Shown: positions 17,114 through 26,869 of the stretch, piece by piece | Layout: every line of letters starts with the position of its first letter | Position numbering within the stretch: position 1 is the stretch's first letter | NCBI GenBank assembly: GCA_018267365.1 | Contig: JAFDYQ010000001.1 | Coordinates: 279,401 to 343,400, forward strand | Source: Bacteroidota bacterium | GTDB lineage: Bacteria > Bacteroidota > Bacteroidia > Chitinophagales > LD1 | DNA length: 64,000 bases | Direction: 5' to 3' | The notes under the pieces: model-generated | Told to the model about the DNA's origin: nothing | Databases searched by the model: none | What the model saw: the letters and a program-made list of their open reading frames with translations, nothing else | Program-made: the position numbers and the translations under genes

Positions 17114-18121
17114 TTAGGATAGAATAGCAAATGCCTTATGATCTCTGTGGCTCTCAAGATAGAGTGCAGCTACGTCGCCAATGGTCTCCCTGAGAGGTCG
17201 GAAGGTAAAATCTAATGCCTTCTTGACTTTATCATTGCTGTAGTAAAAATCATTCTGACCTATCTCTACACTATCATGGGTGATGATGGCCGACGGTTTA
17301 GAAAAAATGGACTTTATGGCTTCAAACCGCCATGCCAGCGATCCGAGTAGCTTGCCAGAATGAATAAATGGCCTGCGTACTTTCATAGCATCTGCTGCCA
17401 TCCACATTACATCGCGAAAAGAGGCATTTTCTGCTGAGACTATGAATTTCTCTGCCTGAATGCCAGAATGCATCAGCCTGATCGCGACCTCTACTACGTC
17501 TCTGACGTCTACGAAACCATTAACCCCTGTAGTATAAAAAGGTAGTCCGCTATAGACATGACTAAATATCCCATTGGGTGGAATATTCCAGAATCCGCCG
17601 CCGAGAATGGTAGATGGATTTATGATCACAGCATTGAGCCCTTCCGCTATTCCCCGCCATACCTCGCGCTCTGCATATAGTTTGCTTTTGTAGTAGGCAA
17701 AGTTGTCTTTAGAATCTTTGACATCGATATTTTCATCTATGAGCCTGATAGCTCCCTCAGGGCGGCCAAATGCTGCCACACTACTGACATACAGGAATTT
17801 TTTGATGTCACTGCCCAAAGCGGCATTGACCACATTGGCGGTACCTTCTGCGTTGACTCCCATCATCAGCTCCTGATCGCGCGGCTGCATGGAGATCATG
17901 GCCGCTACATGATATACCTGGTCTACACCGAGCATGGCCTCCTCCAGTGCATAGATATCCCGCACATCTCCTTCTACCCACTCTATGCGATCCAGGTATC
18001 CATCCAGCAGGCTCATATCACTCGTGGCCCTGCGCAAACCCCGTACATGCTCACCGCGCCTGATCAATTCCTTGACCAGATAGGAGCCTAGCAGCCCATT
18101 TGCACCAGTGACCAATACCAT
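17114..18121 (-). CDS. NAD(P)-dependent epimerase/dehydratase (extended SDR)
   Basis: A 335-residue extended short-chain dehydrogenase/reductase. The Rossmann motif TGANGLLGSYL is at residues 5-15, VYHVAAMISMQPRD follows near residue 68, the serine-rich strand YVSSVAAFG near residue 114, and the catalytic YxxxK appears as YYKSKLYAER. It probably reduces or epimerises a sugar nucleotide or a flavanol-type carbonyl compound; the exact substrate is not deducible. It precedes the EEP gene by 14 bases. A TATTCG-type sequence upstream is only a weak promoter candidate. Confidence 0.85.
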   Translation of the reverse strand: MVLVTGANGLLGSYLVKELIRRGEHVRGLRRATSDMSLLDGYLDRIEWVEGDVRDIYALEEAMLGVDQVYHVAAMISMQPRDQELMMGVNAEGTANVVNAALGSDIKKFLYVSSVAAFGRPEGAIRLIDENIDVKDSKDNFAYYKSKLYAEREVWRGIAEGLNAVIINPSTILGGGFWNIPPNGIFSHVYSGLPFYTTGVNGFVDVRDVVEVAIRLMHSGIQAEKFIVSAENASFRDVMWMAADAMKVRRPFIHSGKLLGSLAWRFEAIKSIFSKPSAIITHDSVEIGQNDFYYSNDKVKKALDFTFRPLRETIGDVAALYLESHRDHKAFAILS

Positions 18122-18179
18122 AGTTCTGAAATGTGATGCCGCGAATATCGAATATTCATGCCTCTTTCAGGCAAATAGT

Positions 18180-19274
18180 TTAGGGAAGGTAGACAGCGCC
18201 GGCTATAGCACTTCTGGCGGCCCCTGTGACCGAGTGGAGTATATTGACCTCGCCACGCAGGCGCAATACTCCTATCAGGGCCATAATAAGGGCTTCTTTA
18301 TAGTTGACGATGTTTGCATCAGGCACCACCAGCTGTATATCCATATAATGCCCGAGCCGTTGTATCAGATATGTATTGAAGGCGCCTCCTCCCGTAGCAA
18401 GCATTCCCGCAGGAGTGTCTAAAGATGTCCTAATGCTATCGAGCTGCATCCATATCTGCATGGCGATATGCTCTGTATAAGTGGCCAGCTTGTCCCGGGC
18501 GCTGACGTCATATCCATCTATGAGGGGTAATATGGCCTCAGCCGTGAAGCCATTATCCAGGGATTTGGGTGGTGCCTTTTTGTAGTACTCCAGATCGTTT
18601 AGTGCATGAAGTAACTCCGGGTGAATATTTCCTCCGGCTGCGAGATGGCCATTGACATCAAACTCGTGTCCCATCTGCTGAGCATAATGATTCAATACCT
18701 GATTGGCGGTGCATATATCAAAAGCTATAATCCCTTGTTGGGCTTTCACAGTGACGTTTGCTATTCCACCCAGATTGAGCAGGTGTGAATAATCAGGAAA
18801 TAAAAGCTTATCGCCTATCGGGACGATCGGAGCACCGGTACCACCGAGGGCTACATCGCTACTCCGCAGGTCACATACTACCGGTATACCAGTGATCGCC
18901 GCTATAGAGGCGCCATCTCCTATCTGTGTAGTATAATGCTGATCCGGATAGTGAAATATCGTGTGTCCGTGAGAGGATATCAGATCCACCTTGCCTCGCA
19001 GCCCACTGTCATCTACAAACTGCGAGATCATGCCCCCTAGTAAATGTCCATAGGCTGAGTGCAGATGCCATAGTCCGCGTCCATCACGGTCGCGCGCACT
19101 ACGCAGTCTTTGGACCCACTCCTGAGTGTAGGCCACACAAGTGGTTTGCTCTATAGAAAAATGCCAGCGACCATCAGATACCGTGAAAGTGCAATAGGCT
19201 ATGTCCACACCATCCAGCGAACTACCTGACATGAGCCCTATAACACGATATGAATCCTGAAGCGGCATCGTCAT
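18180..19274 (-). CDS. anmK: Anhydro-N-acetylmuramic acid kinase
   Basis: Phosphorylates and hydrolyses 1,6-anhydro-N-acetylmuramic acid to MurNAc-6-phosphate in peptidoglycan recycling. The N-terminal phosphate-binding signature GLMSGSSLDGVD is at residues 13-24; SSHGHTIFHYP near residue 99, NLGGIANVTV near residue 167 and ATGGGAFNTYL near residue 292 complete the ASKHA kinase pattern. Its 364 residues are the usual length. The first ATG (19274) and one two codons later are both possible. A TATGTTTA box lies just upstream. It is 46 bases downstream of the large PKD protein gene on the same strand. Confidence 0.95.
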   Translation of the reverse strand: MTMPLQDSYRVIGLMSGSSLDGVDIAYCTFTVSDGRWHFSIEQTTCVAYTQEWVQRLRSARDRDGRGLWHLHSAYGHLLGGMISQFVDDSGLRGKVDLISSHGHTIFHYPDQHYTTQIGDGASIAAITGIPVVCDLRSSDVALGGTGAPIVPIGDKLLFPDYSHLLNLGGIANVTVKAQQGIIAFDICTANQVLNHYAQQMGHEFDVNGHLAAGGNIHPELLHALNDLEYYKKAPPKSLDNGFTAEAILPLIDGYDVSARDKLATYTEHIAMQIWMQLDSIRTSLDTPAGMLATGGGAFNTYLIQRLGHYMDIQLVVPDANIVNYKEALIMALIGVLRLRGEVNILHSVTGAARSAIAGAVYLP

Positions 19275-19320
19275 ACCTTAAACATAATTAAACTTTTGAG
19301 GAAAAAGCGATCAGCTCCTA

Positions 19321-22300
19321 TCAGCGTACAAGGGTCACATTGCCGGATCGGACTATATCCTCTCCATCGTATGTTTTGGCAGCTATGGTCCATACGTAGG
19401 TGCCTATGCCGAGGTCGTGGCCGTTGTAGCGGCCATCCCACCCGATGTTGATGTTTTGTGTCGAGAAGACTTTGGCACCCCATCGATCATAGACTGCAAA
19501 TTCCTGGAGCGTCTCGATATTAAGGTAGCGAGCTACCCTGAATACGTCATTGAGGCCGTCATCGTTTGGAGAAAAAGCAGTAGGAAGAAGCAGCTCCGTA
19601 TGGCCGTCTACTGTGACCAGCACAGAGTCATAATTGCTGCAGCCATACTCTGAGATGGCATATAGGTAATAGGTAGTCGTATGGAGCGGAGTGGCCGGTG
19701 TGGTCAGCTGAAAGGGTGACTCAATATACTGACCCGGATACCAATAGATGTAGGACACGTTGGCGGTACCGCTGAGCGTCGCCGGTGTATTGCGATAGAT
19801 GAGCGTATCCAGGCCGGCATCTACTATGGGCAATGGACGAATAGTGATATCTACCTCAGCCGTATCGGAGAAACAATCATTAGACACGCGCACATGATAT
19901 ACGATAGAGGCGAGGGGGATAGCTACCGGGCTGGAGTCTGCAGGGTGATTGATCCAGGTAGATGGATACCACTGATAGTAAAAGCCACCCGCGGCGTGGA
20001 GCCTGATCGACTTACCCTCGCACACGTCATATGGAGATTGGGCTACCGCCTGCACAGGCAGCTGCACATTGATAGTGATAGACGTGTCTGCATGGCACTG
20101 GTGTATGTTGAATACACGTACATGGTACGTATCCGTATCCATGGGATTAGCCGTTGGGTCGGCTATAGTGGTAGAGCTGAGACTTGGATCTGGCTGCCAC
20201 TGGTAGTCTACGCCACCGGTAGCCAGTAGCTGTATCGGGTGGCCCTGACATATATATGGCACATCGGGACCTATACCGGGCAGAGGCAGCGGATAGACAT
20301 GCACCAGTACAGAATCCCTGTTTTTGCACCCGTATGTGGTCTCTGTACCGGTCACATAGTACATATGATCACTGACGGGATAGACCAGGGGATCAGCTAT
20401 AGTGGTATCTGAGAGTGTAGCATCGGCACGCCAGTGGTAAATATCTGCACCAGATGCATGTATCTGTACCGTATCTCCGATACAGACAGAATCTATATGC
20501 TCTGTGGTGAGCGGTGGCAGGAGGTGTACCACTACCGTAGCCGTATCCTGCTTGGAGTAGCAATAGTTTTGTACCGTAAAGATGTATGTAGTAGTAGAAA
20601 GCGGAAAAAAGAATGGGCTGTTTGAGTTTGGGTCGCTGATGCCCACATTAGGGCTCCAGTTGTAGTATGAGTTGCCCTGTTTCAAAACATTGAGTGTCGT
20701 AGTATCATACTGACAGATGGCCTTGGCGGTGTCTACTATCAGGTTGAGGGCCGGATCCAGATCATATACGGTGACAGAATCTGTGAGACGGCAGCCGTTA
20801 GTATCAGTGCCGGTCACATAGTATGTTTGATTGCCGGCAGGCGGGGTAGCGACAGGATTGGGTATGGTGGTACTGGACAAACCGGTAGCAGGAGTCCAGG
20901 TATAGCTGACACCACCCGTGGCGGTGAGCTGCACACTCGTATGAAAGTTAGATCCTGCCTTGCATACAGAAGTGTCGGGCCCGGCATCAATTTGCGGGTT
21001 GGGGTAAGTATTGACCGTCACAGAATCAAAATTGCGGCAGCCGTTGCCATCCGTCACCGTGACATGGTATACTGTGGAGACTGTAGGTGTGGCTATGGGA
21101 TTACTGATAGTAGAGTCACTCAATGTAGTGCCTGGGGACCAGCTATAGCTCACGCCTCCTGTTTCACTGAGCTGGGTAGAGGTATTTGGACAGATCTTGA
21201 CTGTAGGCGAATGCGTGACGGAAGGCAATGGGTATACAATGACTGATTTTGTCACTGTATCCCTACAGCCATCTGATGTCACTGTGATAAGAGAAACCGT
21301 CTTAGTGCCCGGAGAACTGTATTTTATGACAGGGTTCATTTGGGTGCTCGTGCCGCCATTCCCAAAGTTCCAATAATAATTTGTCACCGGACCGGTGCCG
21401 GTATATGTGAAATGTACGGAATCGGACAGGCAGGCAGGTGGTGCCGAAAAATCGGGAACGGGTAGTGGCTTTACGGTGATGCTATGAGTAGCGGTGACAG
21501 CGCAGCCCACCACATTGCGTGCCGTCAGGGTGACACTATAGGTGCCCGGAGTACTATAGATGTGTGCAGGATTTTGAGTACCGCTGCTCTGACCATCTCC
21601 AAATATCCAGCTCCACGAGTCCAGGGGAGATGAGGTAGAAACAGACAAATCATGAAAAACTACAGCAGAATCCTGGCATACATCGACAAAAGAAAAATCG
21701 CTGGTCAGTGTAGGGTATATCCTGACCAGTGCATGTGAGGAGTCCACACAGATCCCCTTTCGTATGATGACCGTGACAGTATAGGTACCTGTATCAGGAT
21801 AGGTAAAGGCGGGATTTTTAAGATTTGAAGTATCGCTATTGATGCCTGCTACACCAAAGTCCCAGTGATACACCGGCGAGACATTGGTAGGCGGCGGGTT
21901 CATCGTACTGATATTATTAAAGTTGACGGTCCTGTCGGTACAGTTGAGTTCATAAACGCCAATGTTTAGGTGTGGATTATAAGTACCCGGTTGATACGGT
22001 ATAGTGACCGTAGGAATATTGCACGGGACTACGTTAAACTGATAATCCCTTATGACTTGACCTATGTAGACTCCGTTTCGATATTCTGCCACAGCTACAG
22101 CCACGACGAAGATCCCGGTCTGATTAGGTGTGCCTGTGAGGAGGCCCGTAGATGGGTCTATGGTGAGATCTCCTGCGCTGGAAGGACTGTTTAGTGGATT
22201 GGTAGCTCCATATGGTGTCAGATACACCACAGAATTGTATGGCGGCGCTGATGCTTGAGTAGGACACCCCGTACCCACATTTTGAGGTCCCGGGCTGGGA

Positions 22301-22926
22301 CAATTACCATCTGCACCATCCAGTGCGTTTACCAGAGAGTAGACCAGGGAGTCACCGTCAGGATCCGTAGCCGAATTGTCAAACTGCAGATAGTAGCCTG
22401 AGCAGATAAAAAGTGGCGGACGCTGAGCGAATCTGGGACTACTATTAGTCGCAAAAAGATCATTAGAAATATGGGCTACATATGTCGAGCCGGTGTTGCC
22501 GGCAATAGTTTGTATGGCCGAGTTGCGACAGCAGCGCTGGTACACCAGCGTGTAGCCACCCGGTCGCGGAGGCAGATTGACTACGCCGGTATAGAAAGCC
22601 TGCTCTATACAGACATTCACATTGGAGAGGTCCATACAAGAGTTGGTGATAGCAGATGGAATCGTATCGCTAGGCGGCTCAGGCAGGGATAGGTACTGGA
22701 GATAATTGCCCTGGGCATCGAACACGTGAATATAGGCGACACTATCATACGCAGCACATTGCTGGCCGGGAGCACACTCGCCACAGTTGCGGTATAGCTT
22801 TAATGTAATCCTAAAATTATTACCGCCCAGATAGTCGTAGAAGAGCTCACCGCCCGCAATATGCGAGGCCATGGCTGCTGTGCTCAAAAGCATAGTGGTC
22901 AGGAGTGGCAGTAAAAGTCTCTTCAT
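19321..22926 (-). CDS. Giant PKD/Ig-like repeat protein with T9SS type B (gliding motility-associated) C-terminal domain
   Basis: A 1201-residue secreted surface protein. A signal peptide (residues 1-20) precedes an N-terminal domain of about 300 residues (GELFYDYLGGNNFRITLKLY). Three PKD domains follow, seen as VYHWDFG, WIFGDGQSSGT and WNFGNGGTST. Then come six or more Ig-like repeats of about 80 residues with the pattern TGGVSYxWxP, LSxxTIxNP and a closing TDxNGC. The last 90 residues (LLLPTAFSPNDDGLNDVF, FAVYDRWGAKVF, GIGTYVWTI) form the gliding motility-associated C-terminal domain used for T9SS type B export. A role in adhesion or gliding is inferred. Confidence 0.9.
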   Translation of the reverse strand: MKRLLLPLLTTMLLSTAAMASHIAGGELFYDYLGGNNFRITLKLYRNCGECAPGQQCAAYDSVAYIHVFDAQGNYLQYLSLPEPPSDTIPSAITNSCMDLSNVNVCIEQAFYTGVVNLPPRPGGYTLVYQRCCRNSAIQTIAGNTGSTYVAHISNDLFATNSSPRFAQRPPLFICSGYYLQFDNSATDPDGDSLVYSLVNALDGADGNCPSPGPQNVGTGCPTQASAPPYNSVVYLTPYGATNPLNSPSSAGDLTIDPSTGLLTGTPNQTGIFVVAVAVAEYRNGVYIGQVIRDYQFNVVPCNIPTVTIPYQPGTYNPHLNIGVYELNCTDRTVNFNNISTMNPPPTNVSPVYHWDFGVAGINSDTSNLKNPAFTYPDTGTYTVTVIIRKGICVDSSHALVRIYPTLTSDFSFVDVCQDSAVVFHDLSVSTSSPLDSWSWIFGDGQSSGTQNPAHIYSTPGTYSVTLTARNVVGCAVTATHSITVKPLPVPDFSAPPACLSDSVHFTYTGTGPVTNYYWNFGNGGTSTQMNPVIKYSSPGTKTVSLITVTSDGCRDTVTKSVIVYPLPSVTHSPTVKICPNTSTQLSETGGVSYSWSPGTTLSDSTISNPIATPTVSTVYHVTVTDGNGCRNFDSVTVNTYPNPQIDAGPDTSVCKAGSNFHTSVQLTATGGVSYTWTPATGLSSTTIPNPVATPPAGNQTYYVTGTDTNGCRLTDSVTVYDLDPALNLIVDTAKAICQYDTTTLNVLKQGNSYYNWSPNVGISDPNSNSPFFFPLSTTTYIFTVQNYCYSKQDTATVVVHLLPPLTTEHIDSVCIGDTVQIHASGADIYHWRADATLSDTTIADPLVYPVSDHMYYVTGTETTYGCKNRDSVLVHVYPLPLPGIGPDVPYICQGHPIQLLATGGVDYQWQPDPSLSSTTIADPTANPMDTDTYHVRVFNIHQCHADTSITINVQLPVQAVAQSPYDVCEGKSIRLHAAGGFYYQWYPSTWINHPADSSPVAIPLASIVYHVRVSNDCFSDTAEVDITIRPLPIVDAGLDTLIYRNTPATLSGTANVSYIYWYPGQYIESPFQLTTPATPLHTTTYYLYAISEYGCSNYDSVLVTVDGHTELLLPTAFSPNDDGLNDVFRVARYLNIETLQEFAVYDRWGAKVFSTQNINIGWDGRYNGHDLGIGTYVWTIAAKTYDGEDIVRSGNVTLVR

Positions 22927-23277
22927 AAAAAAGGAGGACTAAGATACGGTATAATACGGGCTCAAAATGAATTTTAGCATTTAATAAGTACATATACGCC
23001 AAAGCGCTACACAGTTAAGACGAAAGGATAGCAAATATGGTGGCTCATAAGATGGCAGACAGGACATTGAACCGCGAAAAATCGGCGAAATACAGATTTG
23101 AATAGGCTTAAAGCATATCGGTTTTTAATTTGCCTATATTATTTAACAAAAAAATCAGTCACCTTCGTTAAACCATTGCAGCGGTGCATGGTCTATAGCA
23201 GAAAAAAGATCTTATACAGATAAAATTTTTAAGGTGGTTTTAGGGTGAATGGGCTTCTTCGGGAGCCCTTTCATATT
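22927..23277. other. Intergenic region upstream of the PKD protein gene
   Basis: These 351 bases separate the exopolysaccharide operon from the PKD protein gene and should contain the latter's promoter. They contain TTGAACCGCGAAAAATCGGCGAA near 23067, a degenerate repeat, and a strong UUCG-loop hairpin at 23251-23268. No gene was found. Confidence 0.5.
23251..23268. other. Hairpin with UUCG loop after the exopolysaccharide operon
   Basis: GGGCTTC-TTCG-GGAGCCC forms a 7-base stem with a TTCG tetraloop, ten bases beyond the stop codon of the last operon gene. On the minus strand no T-run follows, so it is probably an mRNA 3' hairpin or a weak terminator rather than a classical one. Confidence 0.45.
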
Positions 23278-24378
23278 TTATGACTTTGCCGCATCCCGCT
23301 TTTTCACCCCCTGGTTATACACCACCTGAAAGATAATAAAGGCAGTCCCAAAATATACAAAAGCGGCAAGGGTCATAACCCAATCCCAACGGACCAGGCC
23401 GGTCAATAATGCCAGACATAGCGGTATGGATAATAGCGAAATGGCGACTAGTGTATAAACCACCCCCCTCTCGCGCAGGCCAAAGTAATACAACATATGC
23501 GTGATATGATCCTTGCCTCCTACAAACGGTGATTGCTTTCTCAGTAGCCGGCGAAATGTGACCGTGATCGTATCTATCAGAGGCACTATAAACATGAGCA
23601 TAGGAATCACAAATTGCTTAAACTCCAGTATGTCATTAGGATTGTCCTTGTACTGCCATAGATATTCTATACCACAGGCAGCCAGAAAGACCCCGAGAAA
23701 CTGGCTCCCCGTATCACCCATAAACATTTTGGAGGGGTGCCAGTTAAAAAAAAGAAATCCAACCAAAGCTCCGAGTACGCCGACCATCATCACCAGGTTA
23801 AAATTATTCTGGTTCATTTCCTTTGCAAAAATCACTGCTATCAGACCTATGATAATGGAGGCGGAGATCGATGTGGTAATCCCATCCATATTATCGAGCA
23901 TGTTGATAGAATTCATAAGGCCGATGACCCAGAATACCGTAATAGCGAAATCCAGTGCAGGCTGCCCAGTGACCCGAATGTATACATCCGACAGGATAAG
24001 AATAAATGCGCATGATAGCTGTCCTATAAACTTAACTAGTGGATTAGTATTGTAAGCATCATCTGCCAGGCCCAGTATAAATCCGAGGCTGCTCGCTGCC
24101 ATGATCCCCATCAGGTGCTTGTCCAGAAAGAGAGGGTTCTCTCTGGGCAGCACTCCTATGACCGAGATAGATATCAAAAAGACGATGAAAAAAGAAAACC
24201 CTCCGATGGCTGGTTTCACATTGGCCGACCACCGCTCCTGCTGCAGCTCCGTATTATTTCGCGTACCCAGATTGAAAGAAACCTTTAGAAATAGCCAATT
24301 GATCAAAAACGAAAACAGTATACTGACTACAAAAAATGTAGCGAGGAAGAGGACTGAGTATTTCAGATCAAAAAACAT
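23278..24378 (-). CDS. WecA/MraY-family polyprenyl-phosphate sugar-1-phosphate transferase
   Basis: A polytopic membrane enzyme that transfers a sugar-1-phosphate (family: usually GlcNAc-1-P) to undecaprenyl phosphate, starting glycan assembly. It has 366 residues with about ten membrane segments and all family motifs: GLADDAYN (D106/D107), LDNMDGITT (162-166), FMGDTGSQFLG (221-225) and a HITHM motif at 291-295 replacing HIHH. It is the last gene of the exopolysaccharide operon, three bases after the wzc-like gene. Whether it serves this polysaccharide or a general envelope glycan is not shown. Confidence 0.9.
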   Translation of the reverse strand: MFFDLKYSVLFLATFFVVSILFSFLINWLFLKVSFNLGTRNNTELQQERWSANVKPAIGGFSFFIVFLISISVIGVLPRENPLFLDKHLMGIMAASSLGFILGLADDAYNTNPLVKFIGQLSCAFILILSDVYIRVTGQPALDFAITVFWVIGLMNSINMLDNMDGITTSISASIIIGLIAVIFAKEMNQNNFNLVMMVGVLGALVGFLFFNWHPSKMFMGDTGSQFLGVFLAACGIEYLWQYKDNPNDILEFKQFVIPMLMFIVPLIDTITVTFRRLLRKQSPFVGGKDHITHMLYYFGLRERGVVYTLVAISLLSIPLCLALLTGLVRWDWVMTLAAFVYFGTAFIIFQVVYNQGVKKRDAAKS

Positions 24379-24381
24379 ACT

Positions 24382-26859
24382 TTATTTTTTACTAAAAATA
24401 CGCTTGAGCAGTGGCAGTCTTTTCCGGTTTTTTTCGTCATCGCCATAGTATCCATACCCGTGAGAAGATCCATAGCCATAGCCGTACCCGTACCCGTAGC
24501 CATATCCATAGCCATAGCCTGATCCGTAGCCATAATAATAACCATAACTAGATGCACCCCGGCCAAAGTCATTCAATACACAAGATAACCGGGTGATATG
24601 GTTCTCTTCTATCAGTCTATTGATATTAAGTATAAAGGACCTATTTGAAAATGCAGCTCTTAGTATATATATAGGAAAATCGGAAAGGCGCAATATCTCC
24701 AGTGCGTCTGTGACCAGGCCTATAGGCGGTGTATCTATGATCACAAAATCGTACTGTGCTTTGAGCTCGTCGATCAGTTCCTGTAGCTTGGGCTGGAGTA
24801 TCAATTCTGACGGATTGGGTGGTACAGGCCCTGATGGTATGAAGTCGATATTAGCAATATTACTCCTCAATATGCAGTCTGATGTCGGGGTTTGATTACT
24901 TAGTATAGTACTAACACCTTTAGAGTTGTCAGATTCGAATATCTTATTGAGACGCGGCTTGCGCATATCGCAGTCGATGATTATCACTCGCTTTTCCAGC
25001 ATGGAGAGTATAGCAGCGATATTCAGTGCAGTAAATGTTTTGCCCTCGCCTGGGATAGTAGAGGTAGTAGATATGACCTTAGGGCCCGGACTATTGTCTA
25101 TAAACTGAAAATTGGACCTGAGGGCACGGTACGCCTCAGATATAGTAGACTTGGGATCCTTTGTGACGACTATCTGAGATCTCTCCAGCGTTTCATTGTA
25201 GCTGGGAATGATGCCGAGGATAGGGGCACGACTCTTGAACGATATCTCCTGAATAGAAATAATGGTCTTGTGCAGCAGGTATCTGATGACTACTATGACC
25301 AAACCTATCAAAAGACCTATTAAAAGGCCGGCAAGCCTGATAATAGTAACCTGAGGTGAGACTGGAGTGACGGGAAGATTAGCATGCGATAAGATGGTGT
25401 AGTCGGAGACGACCCCGGCATTCGCTATCAGGTAGTTTGATTTCTGATCTATCAGGCTCAGAAAAAAGTTTTCTTTTGAGGCCCTTACTTTGTCCATCCG
25501 ATTGAGATCAGATGCTATCTGAGGGATTTTAAAAAGCTTGGCAGTACCTTCCGCAAATTGATTCCTAAGGTTCTTGATCTCCTGCTCTGTAAAGCTAATG
25601 GTATTATCTATATTCTGCAGGAGTTCGGTTTGCCGCTGTGCAATTTTCTGATCGATCAGAACAATATCAGGATGGGCATGGGTCACATCGAGCAACTCTA
25701 CATTACGTGCTTCTTTTAAGCTATTCAATTCTCTTATAGGCTCATTAAAATTTAGATGCTCCGATCTGAAATGCACGTAAGGTATATTGCCCTGGCCTTT
25801 GCTATCCGCTATTTCCGCTTTGAATATTTTTAGTCCCATCAGGTCCGCACCTAGCTCGTCTATCTGATCGGATAGCTTGCTATTCTCTTCATTGAGCTTA
25901 CTCTCCATTTTATCATCAGTGAATCCATTGATGGTCCTGATGTACGATATGGAATCTTCAAACTGGGAGAAATTCTGTGAGAAAGTATCAATCTGCTCCG
26001 ATATGTAGTTTAGAATATTAGTGATACTCTCTCTCTTTTTTTCTATATCATATTCTATAAATGATGTAGCCAGTGCTTCCGTTACATTCTGTGTTTTCTC
26101 CGGATTTTTATCTTCATAGGTGATGGTCACCAGCTTAGTTTTGGGGTCGAGGGCATTGACCGTGGTATGAGCCATGATGTCGTGTATGACATATCCCTTG
26201 TCCATAAACTTGAAGAAATAATTAGCATTCAACTGGTCGCCCGTGAAGCGTCCGACATTTTTTTTGACATAAGCCCGAAAGAGGGGCGTGACTACGAGAT
26301 CCCCGAAGTTATACACCTTCTCAAAACTGCCGCTCGTGTGATTATATGATAGGGAAAAAGATTTTTGATTGATGATAGTAAGATAGATCGGTTCATTTTC
26401 CAGCCGTGTAAAGCCGGGAACTTCCTCCACGCGAAAGGGGCTGGCAAGATACAGGTCCGAAGAAACAATCTTGGATCTTCCCTCTTTAAAATAAGCCACT
26501 CTCAATGGCAGCTTATTGTAAACTTTCTCCGCCATCAGCGGTGACTGGATGAGTTTTATTTCTCTGTTTATCTCTCCCTGATCTTGCTCCTGAGTGATTT
26601 TCTCTACCCCCAATATCTGAGCCTCCTTATTGGCGGTCAGAAATAATACAGAAGCATTAGATTGATATATATTAGGTGAATACCGGATATACAGCCAGGA
26701 TAGCAGCACACTGATAATGGTGACGACCATTATCCATACTACCGATTTATTGAGCACATAGAGAAATAGACCTAAATTGAAGTTTTCCAACGGATTAGTA
26801 AACTCCTCCTCCTGACCAGACTTTGCCGACGGTGCTATATTGTGTGTGTTGCTTTCCAA
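24382..26859 (-). CDS. Wzc-like polysaccharide co-polymerase/tyrosine autokinase with Tyr-Gly repeat tail
   Basis: An 825-residue inner-membrane BY-kinase controlling chain length and export of exopolysaccharide together with the Wza-like porin. A Wzz domain with a first membrane segment near residue 40 is followed by a long periplasmic coiled-coil region (about 290-480), a second membrane segment near 510, and the cytoplasmic kinase: Walker A STIPGEGKTFTALNIA near 600, Walker A' IIDCDMRKPRL near 635 and Walker B FVIIDTPPIG near 703. The C-terminal tail (about 770-810) is an alternation of Tyr and Gly, encoded partly by tandem hexamers. Tail tyrosines are the autophosphorylation sites in this family; such a long regular Tyr-Gly run is unusual. 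Confidence 0.93.
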   Translation of the reverse strand: MESNTHNIAPSAKSGQEEEFTNPLENFNLGLFLYVLNKSVVWIMVVTIISVLLSWLYIRYSPNIYQSNASVLFLTANKEAQILGVEKITQEQDQGEINREIKLIQSPLMAEKVYNKLPLRVAYFKEGRSKIVSSDLYLASPFRVEEVPGFTRLENEPIYLTIINQKSFSLSYNHTSGSFEKVYNFGDLVVTPLFRAYVKKNVGRFTGDQLNANYFFKFMDKGYVIHDIMAHTTVNALDPKTKLVTITYEDKNPEKTQNVTEALATSFIEYDIEKKRESITNILNYISEQIDTFSQNFSQFEDSISYIRTINGFTDDKMESKLNEENSKLSDQIDELGADLMGLKIFKAEIADSKGQGNIPYVHFRSEHLNFNEPIRELNSLKEARNVELLDVTHAHPDIVLIDQKIAQRQTELLQNIDNTISFTEQEIKNLRNQFAEGTAKLFKIPQIASDLNRMDKVRASKENFFLSLIDQKSNYLIANAGVVSDYTILSHANLPVTPVSPQVTIIRLAGLLIGLLIGLVIVVIRYLLHKTIISIQEISFKSRAPILGIIPSYNETLERSQIVVTKDPKSTISEAYRALRSNFQFIDNSPGPKVISTTSTIPGEGKTFTALNIAAILSMLEKRVIIIDCDMRKPRLNKIFESDNSKGVSTILSNQTPTSDCILRSNIANIDFIPSGPVPPNPSELILQPKLQELIDELKAQYDFVIIDTPPIGLVTDALEILRLSDFPIYILRAAFSNRSFILNINRLIEENHITRLSCVLNDFGRGASSYGYYYGYGSGYGYGYGYGYGYGYGYGSSHGYGYYGDDEKNRKRLPLLKRIFSKK
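24469..24516 (-). repeat. Tandem hexamer array encoding Tyr-Gly repeats
   Basis: Eight consecutive six-base units on the plus strand (TCCATA, GCCATA, GCCGTA, CCCGTA and variants) encode alternating Tyr and Gly on the minus strand. Third-base differences show that the array is not a fresh expansion, although unit number could change in frame by slippage. Confidence 0.75.
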
Positions 26860-26869
26860 CGTGTAATGG

